In this document: in pieces, positions 25,136 to 32,977 of the stretch
How positions within the stretch are numbered: the stretch's first letter is position 1
Layout of the letters: each line of letters starts with the position of its first letter
Source of the DNA: Bryobacterales bacterium
GTDB lineage: Bacteria; Acidobacteriota; Terriglobia; Bryobacterales; Bryobacteraceae
Assembly (NCBI GenBank): GCA_026129915.1
Contig: JAHCHD010000032.1
Span: 1 to 37,679 of the forward strand
Length of the DNA stretch: 37,679 nt
Reading direction: 5' to 3'
The notes under the pieces: model-generated
What the model was told of the DNA's origin: nothing
Databases searched by the model: none
What the model saw: the letters and a program-made list of their open reading frames with translations, nothing else
Made by a program: the position numbers and the translations under genes

Positions 25136-25164
25136 TTGAAAATAAGTGGAATATTTATTTTCAA
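25136..25164. repeat. AT-rich 10-bp palindrome
   Basis: TTGAAAATAA and TTATTTTCAA are perfect inverted repeats separated by nine bases, inside a local AT-rich patch of about 60 bases in GC-rich surroundings. Each arm also contains a TTGAAA that could act as a -35 on its own strand. An operator, a symmetrical promoter region or a protein-binding site are all possible. Confidence 0.5.
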
Positions 25165-25451
25165 CTCGTGGGAACTGATCCCGGGAGCGAGTGAAGTTGG
25201 GAGGGAAATCACATTCTGCAGCGTCCGGCCGGGCGCCTCCGCTCACGCAACGGACGTGCTGCGGACGTGGCTTCCCAGGGGTCGCGGTGGCAGGAGCTCC
25301 CGCGCACCCTGTCTAGTGGAGGCGCTGACACACAAGTGCGCCATATGCCATGCGCGGAACGAGGCTCTTGGGTGGAAACGCGATGCTATGCCAAATGGAG
25401 CATTGACTGAGACAGAGGAGAACCAAAGCTGCTGAAGGCCAGTGGGCGGGG

Positions 25452-25527
<76 letters not shown>

Positions 25528-25537
25528 GCAGATTTTT

Positions 25538-25566
25538 ATTGTAGCGCAGGTTTGGCTTCCGCTGAA
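25538..25566 (-). promoter_or_regulatory. promoter of tRNA-Lys
   Basis: On the minus strand TTCAGC (25566-25561) and TACAAT (25543-25538) are separated by exactly 17 bases, and the -10 ends about ten bases before the tRNA 5' end. Spacing and position fit a sigma-70-type promoter; the -35 is only moderate. Confidence 0.55.
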
Positions 25567-25634
25567 TTTGGGATGACCTCTGCGAATGGGTATGAATCGG
25601 TCGCCGGTGCTCCAGACGGGATGCGCTGCGGCGG

Positions 25635-26210
25635 CTAGGGGTTCTGCGAAGGTGCTTCCTCGGGTTCCGGGAAGATCACCACTTTGAAGCGGTCGCCCTC
25701 GCGAAACATCAGGTCGCGAGGGCGTCCGTGAATGGGGTCCCGAAAGGAGACGAGGTTTACCTGCCCTCGCTGCAGCTCGGTAAACAAGCCAAATGCGAGC
25801 GCCATGTTGCGCAAGCCGGACGGAGGGGCTGGTGCTTCGAGGTAGCAGTAGACGGTATCCACCTTCGTTTCCATCCCTACCCAGCTCGCGGGGATTTCGC
25901 GCATGTCTGGTCCGCGCAGTCGCAACACATCGCGAAGGTAGGCAAAGGTAAGCGCCTCGGCGTCTGGTGTGCGGTCGACCTCCACTTTGCGGTCCGCGCG
26001 GCGGGCGAGTACGAGTTCCAGGTCGTCGGCGAACAGCCGGATGGTGATCTCAAAGCTTGCGGTGGCGGGGTTGTAATCCACCTGCGTACTGGAAAAATAG
26101 AACTTGTGCGCAACCGCCCGACTGCCACACAGAAATGCCCATGCCGACGCGGTTAGCGGCAGTGCGCGCATGACGTCGCGCCGGTTCCAGTTGGGCGCAT
26201 TAGATGACAT
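25635..26210 (-). CDS. DUF6702-family exported protein
   Basis: A 191-residue protein with an N-terminal export signal: NRRDVMRALPLTASAWAFLCGSRAVA (about residues 9-34, in pieces) has a twin arginine and a hydrophobic core, so Tat or Sec export is likely. The mature start AHKFYFSSTQVDYN followed by FEITIRLFADDLE matches the DUF6702 family, whose function is unknown. The C-terminal part has YCYLEAP and LVSFRDP strands and ends in an acidic, proline-rich tail. The ATG at 26210 has AGGAA about eight bases upstream. It begins nine bases after the M1 peptidase stop and is surely in the same operon, suggesting a role with that enzyme in the periplasm. Confidence 0.8.
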   Translation of the reverse strand: MSSNAPNWNRRDVMRALPLTASAWAFLCGSRAVAHKFYFSSTQVDYNPATASFEITIRLFADDLELVLARRADRKVEVDRTPDAEALTFAYLRDVLRLRGPDMREIPASWVGMETKVDTVYCYLEAPAPPSGLRNMALAFGLFTELQRGQVNLVSFRDPIHGRPRDLMFREGDRFKVVIFPEPEEAPSQNP

Positions 26211-26219
26211 CGCTGGTTC

Positions 26220-28529
26220 CTACTGCTGTGTGACTTTCTCCAGTTCCTGTTGGATCTGCATCGGGTTCTTCTGACGTTCCTCTTTGAAGATCTGGAAACG
26301 CGTCTTCACCGGCTTAGGTGGCCAGTGATTGTTGTTCAGGTCAGCGTCGGCAGTTTCGAGGTTGGGGTCCAGCACGATGGACTGAATCTCCCTGGGCGTG
26401 ATGAGCAGCTTGGATACCTCGCGCCGGTTGCGTCGCCAGATTTCGGCGGGGATTCGCAACTGCTGCTTTGCACCGTCGGTGAACGTGATGTCGAGGATAA
26501 TGGGCATCGGCACACCGCCAATGTTCTTGAACTTCATCACGAAGAAGTTGCTGTGCGAATTCAGGATCGCCTTCTCTTGATCCTGCAAGCCGCGCAGGAC
26601 CTTTTCATAGTCTTCGCGGTCCTTGGGCGTGACATTCAACTTGTCGAAGTTGTTGTAGAAATCCAGCAGTTCGGGATACTGCTCAACGAACTTTGGCAGC
26701 GGCTGATTGCGGCGCATCGAAAGCGTTACCGGTTCCTCTTCGCGCATCTGCTTCAGCCGGGTTTTCTCGACGTCAGGATTTCGCGTATCGATGGTGTACC
26801 AGTCTAAGGATTCCAGGCTGATGTCGACGTGGTCAGTGGTGTAGAACCAGGCTCGCCAGAACCAGTCGAGGTCAACACCGCTCGCATCCTCCATGGTGCG
26901 GAAGAAGTCGGCGGGAATCGGGCGTTTGAACATCCAGCGGCGCGAATACTCACGGAAAGCAAAATCGAAGAGCTCACGGCCGAGGATGGTCTCCCGGAGG
27001 ATGTTTAGTGCGGTTGCTGGCTTGGCGTAGGCGTTGGGTCCTAACTGCAACACGGAATCCGATTGCGTCATGATCGGCTCCTGCTGCTGGCTGGTCATGT
27101 AATCGACGATCTCCTTAGGCTCTCCGCGCCGGGATGGATACTTTTCTTCCCACTCCTGCTCGGAAAGGTACTGCAGGAAGGTGTTTAGGCCCTCATCCAT
27201 CCAGGTCCACTGGCGCTCATCGGAATTCACGATCATGGGGAAAAAATTGTGCCCCACTTCGTGGATGATGACGGAGATAAGTCCGTACTTGGTGCGATCA
27301 GAGTAAGTGCCGTCTTTTTCCGGACGAGGACCATTGAAGCAGATCATGGGGTACTCCATGCCGCCCACCGGGCCGTTCACTGAAATGGCTACCGGGTAGG
27401 GGTAGCGGAAGCTGTAGCGGGAATACACATTCAAGGTGTGGATGATGGAACGGGTAGAATAGCGTTCCCAAAGCGGGTTGCCCTCCTTGGGGTAGTACGA
27501 CATGGCCATCACCTTGTTGCCCTCCACGTCGTGTTCCTGCGCATCCCAAATGAACTTGCGGCTACTGGCGAACGCAAAATCGCGGACGTTCTCAGCGTGG
27601 AAGATCCAGGTTTTCTTGCCCGCTGGCTTATTGCGCTCATTGGCGACGGCTTCTTCAGGAGTCACTACCAGAACAGGCTTGCTGGCACCCTTAGCCTGCT
27701 GGAGACGTTGACGCTGGGTGGCGGTGAGCACCTTGTCTGGGTTCTGGAGAACGCCCGTGGCGCCCACAATGTGGTCGTCCGGAACGGTGATAGCGACCTT
27801 GTAATCGCCAAACTCCAGCGTGAACTCGCCAGCGCCAAGAAACTGCTTATGCTGCCAGCCGGTGTAGTCAGTGTAGGCGGCCATGCGCGGAAACCATTGC
27901 GCAATCTCGTAAATGTAGTTGCCATCGTCCTTGAAGAACTCGTACCCGCCGCGAGCGCCAATCTTTTTTACGTCGACAATGTTGTAGCGCCACTCCACCG
28001 AGAACTGCACGCGCTCCCCGCTAGTCAAGGGTTTGGGCAGGTCGATGCGCATCATGGTGTCCTGGATGACATAAGGGAGGGGCTTACCGGCGGCGTCCTT
28101 CACGGCCTGGATCTTGTGGCCGCCATCAAAATCCTGGTCAAGCAAAGCTTCCATTAACCGGTAGCTGGGGCGGCTCTTGAGGTTGGGCGCCGTCTGCGTG
28201 AGCTTCGCGTGCGAGTCCTGCTTAAAGCGGTTCTGGTCGAGTTGGAGCCACAGATAGTTGAGGGAATCCGGCGACTGGTTGTGATACGTGATGGTTTCCG
28301 AAGCCTGAATGGACTGATTCTGGTCGTCGAGGTCAAGGCGAATGTCGTAGTCCACCTTCTGCTGCCAGTAGCGATGCCCAGGGGCTCCGGATGCCGTGCG
28401 GTATTCGTTCGGCGTCGGCAGCACCTCGTCCAACTGGCGGAAGATGTCGTCGCCGGGCTTCCAGCGCTGGGTATAGGCGCTGTCACTCAAGAGTAAAACC
28501 AAGAGGAAGATAAAGGAAAGCGATCGCAT
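26220..28529 (-). CDS. secreted M1-family (gluzincin) metallopeptidase
   Basis: A 769-residue exported aminopeptidase-like protein with a Sec signal peptide (about 1-20, ending SAYTQ). The zinc site is HEVGHNFFP near residue 420, with the third ligand in the downstream WMDEGLNTF segment, matching HExxH-x18-E. The upstream substrate loop reads GGMEYP in place of the usual GxMEN. The N-terminal beta domain and a long C-terminal region follow the order of M1 peptidases common in Bacteroidota and Acidobacteriota. A GTG at 28532 directly precedes the ATG at 28529; GGCAGG is better spaced for the ATG. It is followed by the DUF6702 gene nine bases on. It probably degrades peptides in the periplasm or at the surface. 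Confidence 0.92.
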   Translation of the reverse strand: MRSLSFIFLLVLLLSDSAYTQRWKPGDDIFRQLDEVLPTPNEYRTASGAPGHRYWQQKVDYDIRLDLDDQNQSIQASETITYHNQSPDSLNYLWLQLDQNRFKQDSHAKLTQTAPNLKSRPSYRLMEALLDQDFDGGHKIQAVKDAAGKPLPYVIQDTMMRIDLPKPLTSGERVQFSVEWRYNIVDVKKIGARGGYEFFKDDGNYIYEIAQWFPRMAAYTDYTGWQHKQFLGAGEFTLEFGDYKVAITVPDDHIVGATGVLQNPDKVLTATQRQRLQQAKGASKPVLVVTPEEAVANERNKPAGKKTWIFHAENVRDFAFASSRKFIWDAQEHDVEGNKVMAMSYYPKEGNPLWERYSTRSIIHTLNVYSRYSFRYPYPVAISVNGPVGGMEYPMICFNGPRPEKDGTYSDRTKYGLISVIIHEVGHNFFPMIVNSDERQWTWMDEGLNTFLQYLSEQEWEEKYPSRRGEPKEIVDYMTSQQQEPIMTQSDSVLQLGPNAYAKPATALNILRETILGRELFDFAFREYSRRWMFKRPIPADFFRTMEDASGVDLDWFWRAWFYTTDHVDISLESLDWYTIDTRNPDVEKTRLKQMREEEPVTLSMRRNQPLPKFVEQYPELLDFYNNFDKLNVTPKDREDYEKVLRGLQDQEKAILNSHSNFFVMKFKNIGGVPMPIILDITFTDGAKQQLRIPAEIWRRNRREVSKLLITPREIQSIVLDPNLETADADLNNNHWPPKPVKTRFQIFKEERQKNPMQIQQELEKVTQQ

Positions 28530-28532
28530 CAC

Positions 28533-28881
28533 AACCTGCCTGAACGTGAATTACACAACGGAGTTCCGGGGCAGCGAGGCCGTACCGGCGGAAAGGGAAC
28601 ATGATTCATGCCCGCGAACCCACGTGGTTTCGGGACCGATAAGTTTTTCAGCTGCGGAGCCATCCCGCCAGCAACACCGCGAGTGCGTTTCAAACCGCAG
28701 GATCTGGCCAGGAAACCCTCAGGGTAGCACGCGTGAGACTGCCTCCGCCGACCGGAGATAAGCTGACGGAATGGGCCAGATTACGCGTCCATTCGGGGGC
28801 GTGGCGATTCCTTTTCCACGAATCCTGGAGGATTCTTCGCTACCTGTTGGATGCCGGCTGCAATGTGGGTAGCATGAGTAG
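28533..28881. other. intergenic region between divergent M1 peptidase and sirtuin genes
   Basis: About 350 bases without a supported gene. It must hold the promoters for both divergent units. I see a candidate sirtuin promoter at 28847-28875, described separately, and a TGTAAT hexamer on the minus strand about 20 bases before the peptidase start. No repeat or RNA structure stands out. Confidence 0.5.
28847..28875 (+). promoter_or_regulatory. candidate leaderless promoter of sirtuin gene
   Basis: TTGGAT and TAGCAT are separated by exactly 17 bases. TAGCAT ends six bases before the GTG start codon at 28882, so transcription would begin at about the start codon. No Shine-Dalgarno is present. 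Confidence 0.45.
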
Positions 28882-29622
28882 GTGAGTCTGATCCAAGTAA
28901 GGAGGTGGCTGCGCGACGCCGAGGCCGTGGTGGTACTCACTGGATCGGGAATGTCCGCTGAGAGTGGTATTCCCACCTTTCGTGGGGCAAGTGGCCTGTG
29001 GAAGCAGTTTCGCGCCGAGGAGTTGGCTACCCCGCAAGCGTTCGCCAGCCGTCCAAACCTGGTGTGGGAGTGGTACAACTGGCGGCGCGAACTGATTGGG
29101 GAAGCGAAACCGCACGCCGGGCACGAGGCACTGCTCCTCATGGAGAAGTGCATTCCGCACTTCACTTTGGTAACCCAGAATGTGGACGGGCTGGACAAGC
29201 AGGCTGGTATCCAAAACGTGGTGAAACTCCACGGCGATATCTGGCAGACAGTCTGCACGCGCTGTGGAGAGCGCAGGGAGAACAGGGAGGTGCCCATTTC
29301 CGCGCTCCCGCCACACTGCCAGTGCCATCCGGACGCACTACTTCGCCCTGGGGTGGTTTGGTTCGGGGAAGCACTGCCCGCGGCGGAATGGGATCGAGCT
29401 GTAGAAGCGGTGGAGAACGCCGAGCTATTGCTGGTGGTGGGCACGTCCGCAGTGGTTTACCCTGCATCAAGCCTGATTACCATTGGTATCCGGAACGGCG
29501 CGCATACCGTTGAGATCAACCCGCAATCCACGCCCCTGAGCCATGAGATGGATCTGTGCCTCGCCGGATCGGCGGCGGAACTGCTGCCCGCGATTGCCTC
29601 CGCTTTGGAATCGGACGCTTAA
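28882..29622 (+). CDS. cobB: Sir2-family NAD-dependent protein deacylase (class III, CobB-like)
   Basis: A 246-residue sirtuin that removes acyl groups from lysine using NAD. Seen: GSGMSAESGIPTFRG at 21-35, QNVDGLD at 100-106, the catalytic His117 in KLHGD, zinc cysteines at 125, 128, 146 and 148, and RPGVVWFGE near 155. Tyr65 and Arg68 (YNWR) match the YxxR motif of SIRT5/CobB enzymes that accept succinyl and malonyl groups. The second zinc pair is CxC (HCQC) rather than the usual CxxC. The start is GTG at 28882 because the nearby ATG at 28874 hits a stop after three codons; no Shine-Dalgarno is seen. With the HDAC-like gene at 12.3 kb, this is the second lysine-deacylase candidate in the window. 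Confidence 0.93.
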   Translation: MSLIQVRRWLRDAEAVVVLTGSGMSAESGIPTFRGASGLWKQFRAEELATPQAFASRPNLVWEWYNWRRELIGEAKPHAGHEALLLMEKCIPHFTLVTQNVDGLDKQAGIQNVVKLHGDIWQTVCTRCGERRENREVPISALPPHCQCHPDALLRPGVVWFGEALPAAEWDRAVEAVENAELLLVVGTSAVVYPASSLITIGIRNGAHTVEINPQSTPLSHEMDLCLAGSAAELLPAIASALESDA

Positions 29623-29747
29623 CCCCCGTTCCACCCCGCACCATTACTGCTTTTGGCTGGCGGCCTCTCGCGGATGCCCCTAAGCGAGGTTGTTTTTCCC
29701 CGGCGCGCTCGATACTGCGACAATTGAAGAGAAAGTCGAAACACCGA

Positions 29748-30905
29748 ATGAAAGTTTGCTACCTGGATGCCTTTTCAGGCATAAGCGGAGACATGCTGGT
29801 GGGCGCCTTTGTGGATGCAGGCGCCGACGGGCAGGAAATGATCGAGACTTTGAGCGCACTAAACACGGGCGCCACGTTTCGGGTCGAGAAGGTGAAACGC
29901 AACGGCATTGCGGGCACGAAGTTCCATGTAGACGGGACGGATTCAAAGAAGCACCGCCACCTGCCTCACATCGTGAAAATGATCGAAGAGGCTACGCTTC
30001 CCGCTGAGGTTCAGCGACAGAGTGTTGCCGTGTTTGAGAAGCTGGGCGAGGCGGAAGCCGCTATTCATGGTGTGCCAATCGAGAAGGTACATTTTCATGA
30101 GGTTGGCGCCATTGATTCCATCTGCGACATTGTGGGGGCGTGCCTTGGGCTGCACCTGTTGGGCGTGGAGCGCTTGGCGTGTTCCGCCATCAATGTGGGC
30201 TCTGGAACAGTGAAAGCGGACCATGGCGTGATGCCCGTGCCGGCGCCAGCCACGGCAGAACTGCTGAAGGGGCTGCTGGTTTATTCGGCGGGCCCAGCCA
30301 CGGAACTATGCACGCCCACTGGAGCCGCGGTGGTAGCGGCATTGGGCAGCGAGTTCGGCCGAATGCCAGCGATGCGCATTGACGCCTGTGGGTTTGGCGC
30401 TGGGACGAAGGATTTCAAGGAGATGGCCAACCTGCTGCGGGTGTTGGTGGGCGAAGATGGCAGCATTCCCGAAGCGAGCAGAGTTCGCATTGTGGAGGCG
30501 AATCTGGACGACACCTCCCCCCAAGTGGTTGGCCACGCGATGGAACGGCTTTTCGCCGAGGGCGCGCTGGATGTCACCGTACAGCCCGTCGCCATGAAGA
30601 AGAATCGCCCTGGAGTGAAACTGACGGTCATCTGCCGGCCGGAGGACTGGACCCGCCTGTCGCGCGTGGTATTCACCGAAACCTCCACCTTCGGCGTCCG
30701 TGCCTATGAGGCGGATCGGCTGTTGCAACAGCGCCATTGGGAGGAAGTGGAGACCCGCTTCGGGAAGGTGCGCGTGAAGGTGGGTGGGCCAGACAGTTTC
30801 GCGCCGGAATACGAGGATTGTCGCGCGCTGGCGGTGCATGCTGGTGTGGCATTGAAGACAGTGCTGGCCGAAGCTGCCGCGGCATTTCTGGCGCAACGCA
30901 CTTAG
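29748..30905 (+). CDS. larC: nickel pincer cofactor biosynthesis protein LarC
   Basis: A 385-residue protein of the LarC family, which inserts nickel into the pincer nucleotide (NPN) cofactor of lactate racemase and related enzymes. The start MKVCYLDAFSGISGDMLVGA is the family signature; HFHEVGAIDSICDIVG near 115-130, the PVPAPATAELLKG segment and TPTGAA follow. In lactobacilli the gene is split by a programmed frameshift; here the reading frame is continuous. No larA, larB or larE gene is in the window, so it stands apart from its pathway partners. The ATG at 29748 is preceded by a purine-rich GAAGAGAAAG about 11 bases upstream; upstream in-frame codons lack family resemblance. MetG begins 59 bases after the stop. 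Confidence 0.92.
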   Translation: MKVCYLDAFSGISGDMLVGAFVDAGADGQEMIETLSALNTGATFRVEKVKRNGIAGTKFHVDGTDSKKHRHLPHIVKMIEEATLPAEVQRQSVAVFEKLGEAEAAIHGVPIEKVHFHEVGAIDSICDIVGACLGLHLLGVERLACSAINVGSGTVKADHGVMPVPAPATAELLKGLLVYSAGPATELCTPTGAAVVAALGSEFGRMPAMRIDACGFGAGTKDFKEMANLLRVLVGEDGSIPEASRVRIVEANLDDTSPQVVGHAMERLFAEGALDVTVQPVAMKKNRPGVKLTVICRPEDWTRLSRVVFTETSTFGVRAYEADRLLQQRHWEEVETRFGKVRVKVGGPDSFAPEYEDCRALAVHAGVALKTVLAEAAAAFLAQRT

Positions 30906-30964
30906 CCAAGGAAGATTGGAAGGAAACCGTCCGTGCCCGGTGGGGTACGGCGAAGGATACACCC

Positions 30965-32977
30965 GTGCCGGATACCAGCAAGAAATACTATCTGACGACG
31001 CCCATCTACTATGTGAACGCCGCGCCGCATATCGGGCATACCTACACCACGCTTGCCGCGGATACGATTCGCCGCTTCAAGCACATGCAGGGCTATGATG
31101 CGGTGCTCACCACTGGCACTGACGAGCATGGATTAAAGATTGAGCGTTCCGCGAAAAAGACCGGCAAGTCACCTGGAGAATTCACCACCATCGTGTCGGA
31201 TGAGTTCCGGCGTCAGTGGAAGCTGCTAGGGCTGGTGGACCCGGAAGCCAATTCCCATGATCGCTTCGTGCGCACCACAGACCCTCGCCATGCCAAGACG
31301 GTGCAGGAACTGTTCCTGCGCTGCCAGGCGAACGGCTACATCTACAAGCAACGCTACACTGGCATGTACGATGTGGGCGAGGAGACGTTTGTGCAGGGCG
31401 CGAAGTCCGGTGACGTTTCGCCAATCAACGGCCAGCCCCTTGAGGAAGTCACCGAGGAGAACTACTTTTTCCGCCTCTCTGCATTCCAGCAACAGTTACT
31501 GGATCTCTATGCAGCACAGCCCGATTTCGTGCAGCCGGATTTCAGGCGTAACGAAGTTGTGCGATTCGTAGAAGGCGGATTGGAGGATCTCTCGATCAGC
31601 CGCGGGTCCATTTCCTGGGGGATTCCGCTGCCTACGATTGACGGCCAGGTGTTCTACGTGTGGTTCGATGCGCTGAGTGCTTACTACACCGGCGTGGATG
31701 GCGAGAACCGCTGGCCCGCTGACCTGCACCTGATCGGCAAGGAGATCCTGCGCTTTCATGCCATCTACTGGCCGGCTTTTCTGATGGCAGCGGGATGGCC
31801 TCTTCCGCGCAAAGTGTTTGCCCACGGCTGGCTGTTGTTTGAAAACGACAAAATGAGCAAGTCGCGCGGCAACATCGTGCGTGCGGAACCCATTCACCAG
31901 GTGATGGGCATCGAGGGATTGCGCTACTTTCTGCTGCGTGAGATCCCCTTTGGCCACGATGGCAGCTTCAGCTACGACGCGCTGGTGCAGCGCTTCAACT
32001 CAGATCTCGCCAACGGTTTGGGCAATCTTGCCAGCCGGACGCTGTCGATGATCCACCAGTACCGCGGAGGTGTGGCACCGGCTTCGGTGACTGGGGGGGA
32101 TGCAGAGGTGGCTACGGCCGCCGGCCAGACGATTGCTGCCGTCATCGAAGGCTACGAGAAGCTGGAGTTCTCGCGGGCGCTCGAAGCCATCTGGGCGCTA
32201 ATTGGCCGCGTAGACAAGTTCATCGTAGAGCGCAAACCGTGGACACTGGCGAAAGCGGAAGGCGACGAGGCCGCCGCGCTCTTGGACGACACTCTGTATA
32301 CGGCGTCAGAGGCATTGCGCGTGGTGGCCGCGCTGTGCGCGCCGGTGCTTCCGTCCACAGCTCAACGGCTGTGGGAGTTGCTTGGCTGCGATAAGGGTGA
32401 CTTGCTTCCTGCGCGCGTGGAAGATCTGCAACTGGCGGAACTCCACTGGGGGCAACTGGCGGGAGGAAGTGTAGTTGGTTCACTCTCCGAAACGCCCCTG
32501 TTCCCGCGATTGAAGCCAGAGGAAGTGATCGCCCGCCTTCGGGAGTTGGAGGCGGAGGCTACCGCCGCTCAGGCACGGCTGCTGGGCAAGGAACCGGAGC
32601 TTGCCTCTGCGCCCGATCAGCCCTCCATTCCGTCCGCCCCTCTGGCTGAGGAAATCAGCATCGACGATTTCGTGAAGGTGGATATCCGGGTAGGGCGTGT
32701 GCTTTCCGCGGAGCCAGTGCCCAAAGCCGACAAGCTACTGCATTTGAAGGTGGACATCGGGGAGGTAGAACCGCGCGAGATCGTTGCGGGTATCGCTCTG
32801 GCGTACAAACCAGAACAATTGATCGGCCGCAAGATCTGTGTGGTGGCCAATCTGGCGCCGCGTAAGTTGCGCGGGCTTACGTCCAACGGGATGCTGCTTG
32901 CAGCATCGCTGGAAGGCGGTAGCCCGGTGCTGGCGGGTTTTCTGGAAGAAGTGCCGGTGGGGGCTCGCCTGAAGTGA
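30965..32977 (+). CDS. metG: methionyl-tRNA synthetase with C-terminal tRNA-binding domain
   Basis: A 670-residue enzyme that charges tRNA-Met. Class I signatures are HIGH (residues 22-25, in AAPHIGHTY) and KMSKS at 296-300; the catalytic core is followed by the anticodon-binding helical domain and, from about 560, a C-terminal EMAP/Trbp111-type tRNA-binding domain (DFVKVDIRVGRV, PKADKLLHLKVDIGE). The connective-peptide knuckle, usually carrying zinc Cys residues, reads YDVGEETFVQGAKSGDVSPINGQ (about 134-157) with none. The start is GTG at 30965, with AAGGA about nine bases upstream; the longer open frame has no family similarity. The stop codon overlaps the tatD start in GTGA. Confidence 0.95.
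   Translation: MPDTSKKYYLTTPIYYVNAAPHIGHTYTTLAADTIRRFKHMQGYDAVLTTGTDEHGLKIERSAKKTGKSPGEFTTIVSDEFRRQWKLLGLVDPEANSHDRFVRTTDPRHAKTVQELFLRCQANGYIYKQRYTGMYDVGEETFVQGAKSGDVSPINGQPLEEVTEENYFFRLSAFQQQLLDLYAAQPDFVQPDFRRNEVVRFVEGGLEDLSISRGSISWGIPLPTIDGQVFYVWFDALSAYYTGVDGENRWPADLHLIGKEILRFHAIYWPAFLMAAGWPLPRKVFAHGWLLFENDKMSKSRGNIVRAEPIHQVMGIEGLRYFLLREIPFGHDGSFSYDALVQRFNSDLANGLGNLASRTLSMIHQYRGGVAPASVTGGDAEVATAAGQTIAAVIEGYEKLEFSRALEAIWALIGRVDKFIVERKPWTLAKAEGDEAAALLDDTLYTASEALRVVAALCAPVLPSTAQRLWELLGCDKGDLLPARVEDLQLAELHWGQLAGGSVVGSLSETPLFPRLKPEEVIARLRELEAEATAAQARLLGKEPELASAPDQPSIPSAPLAEEISIDDFVKVDIRVGRVLSAEPVPKADKLLHLKVDIGEVEPREIVAGIALAYKPEQLIGRKICVVANLAPRKLRGLTSNGMLLAASLEGGSPVLAGFLEEVPVGARLK

Larger units (their letters stand above)
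24837..25451. other. gene-poor interval between the small protein gene and tRNA-Lys
   Basis: About 615 bases with no convincing gene. From left to right it holds the two GC-rich inverted repeats described separately, a well-spaced AAGGAG followed by an 11-codon open frame on the plus strand (25083-25130), an AT-rich palindrome (25136-25164), and about 290 GC-rich bases in which I see nothing recognisable. Several open frames cross it on both strands, but none has a start signal or family resemblance. Base composition changes sharply from GC-rich to AT-rich at about 25095. Confidence 0.6.

Noticed and set aside
24833..25246. Overlapping open frames (104 and 137 codons minus, 76 codons plus) through the structured intergenic region
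   Set aside because: They compete with each other, have no ribosome-binding sites and no family similarity that I can name; the inverted repeats fit an RNA or repeat better. A multi-copy repeat remains possible.
25136..25435. 99-codon plus-strand frame with a CAICH motif
   Set aside because: It begins with TTG inside the palindrome, has no Shine-Dalgarno, and the CxxCH is a single chance heme-like motif with no export signal.
28719..29444. 241-codon minus-strand frame across the sirtuin gene
   Set aside because: Composition is Ser/Pro/Arg-rich without motifs; the sirtuin frame on the plus strand explains the region.
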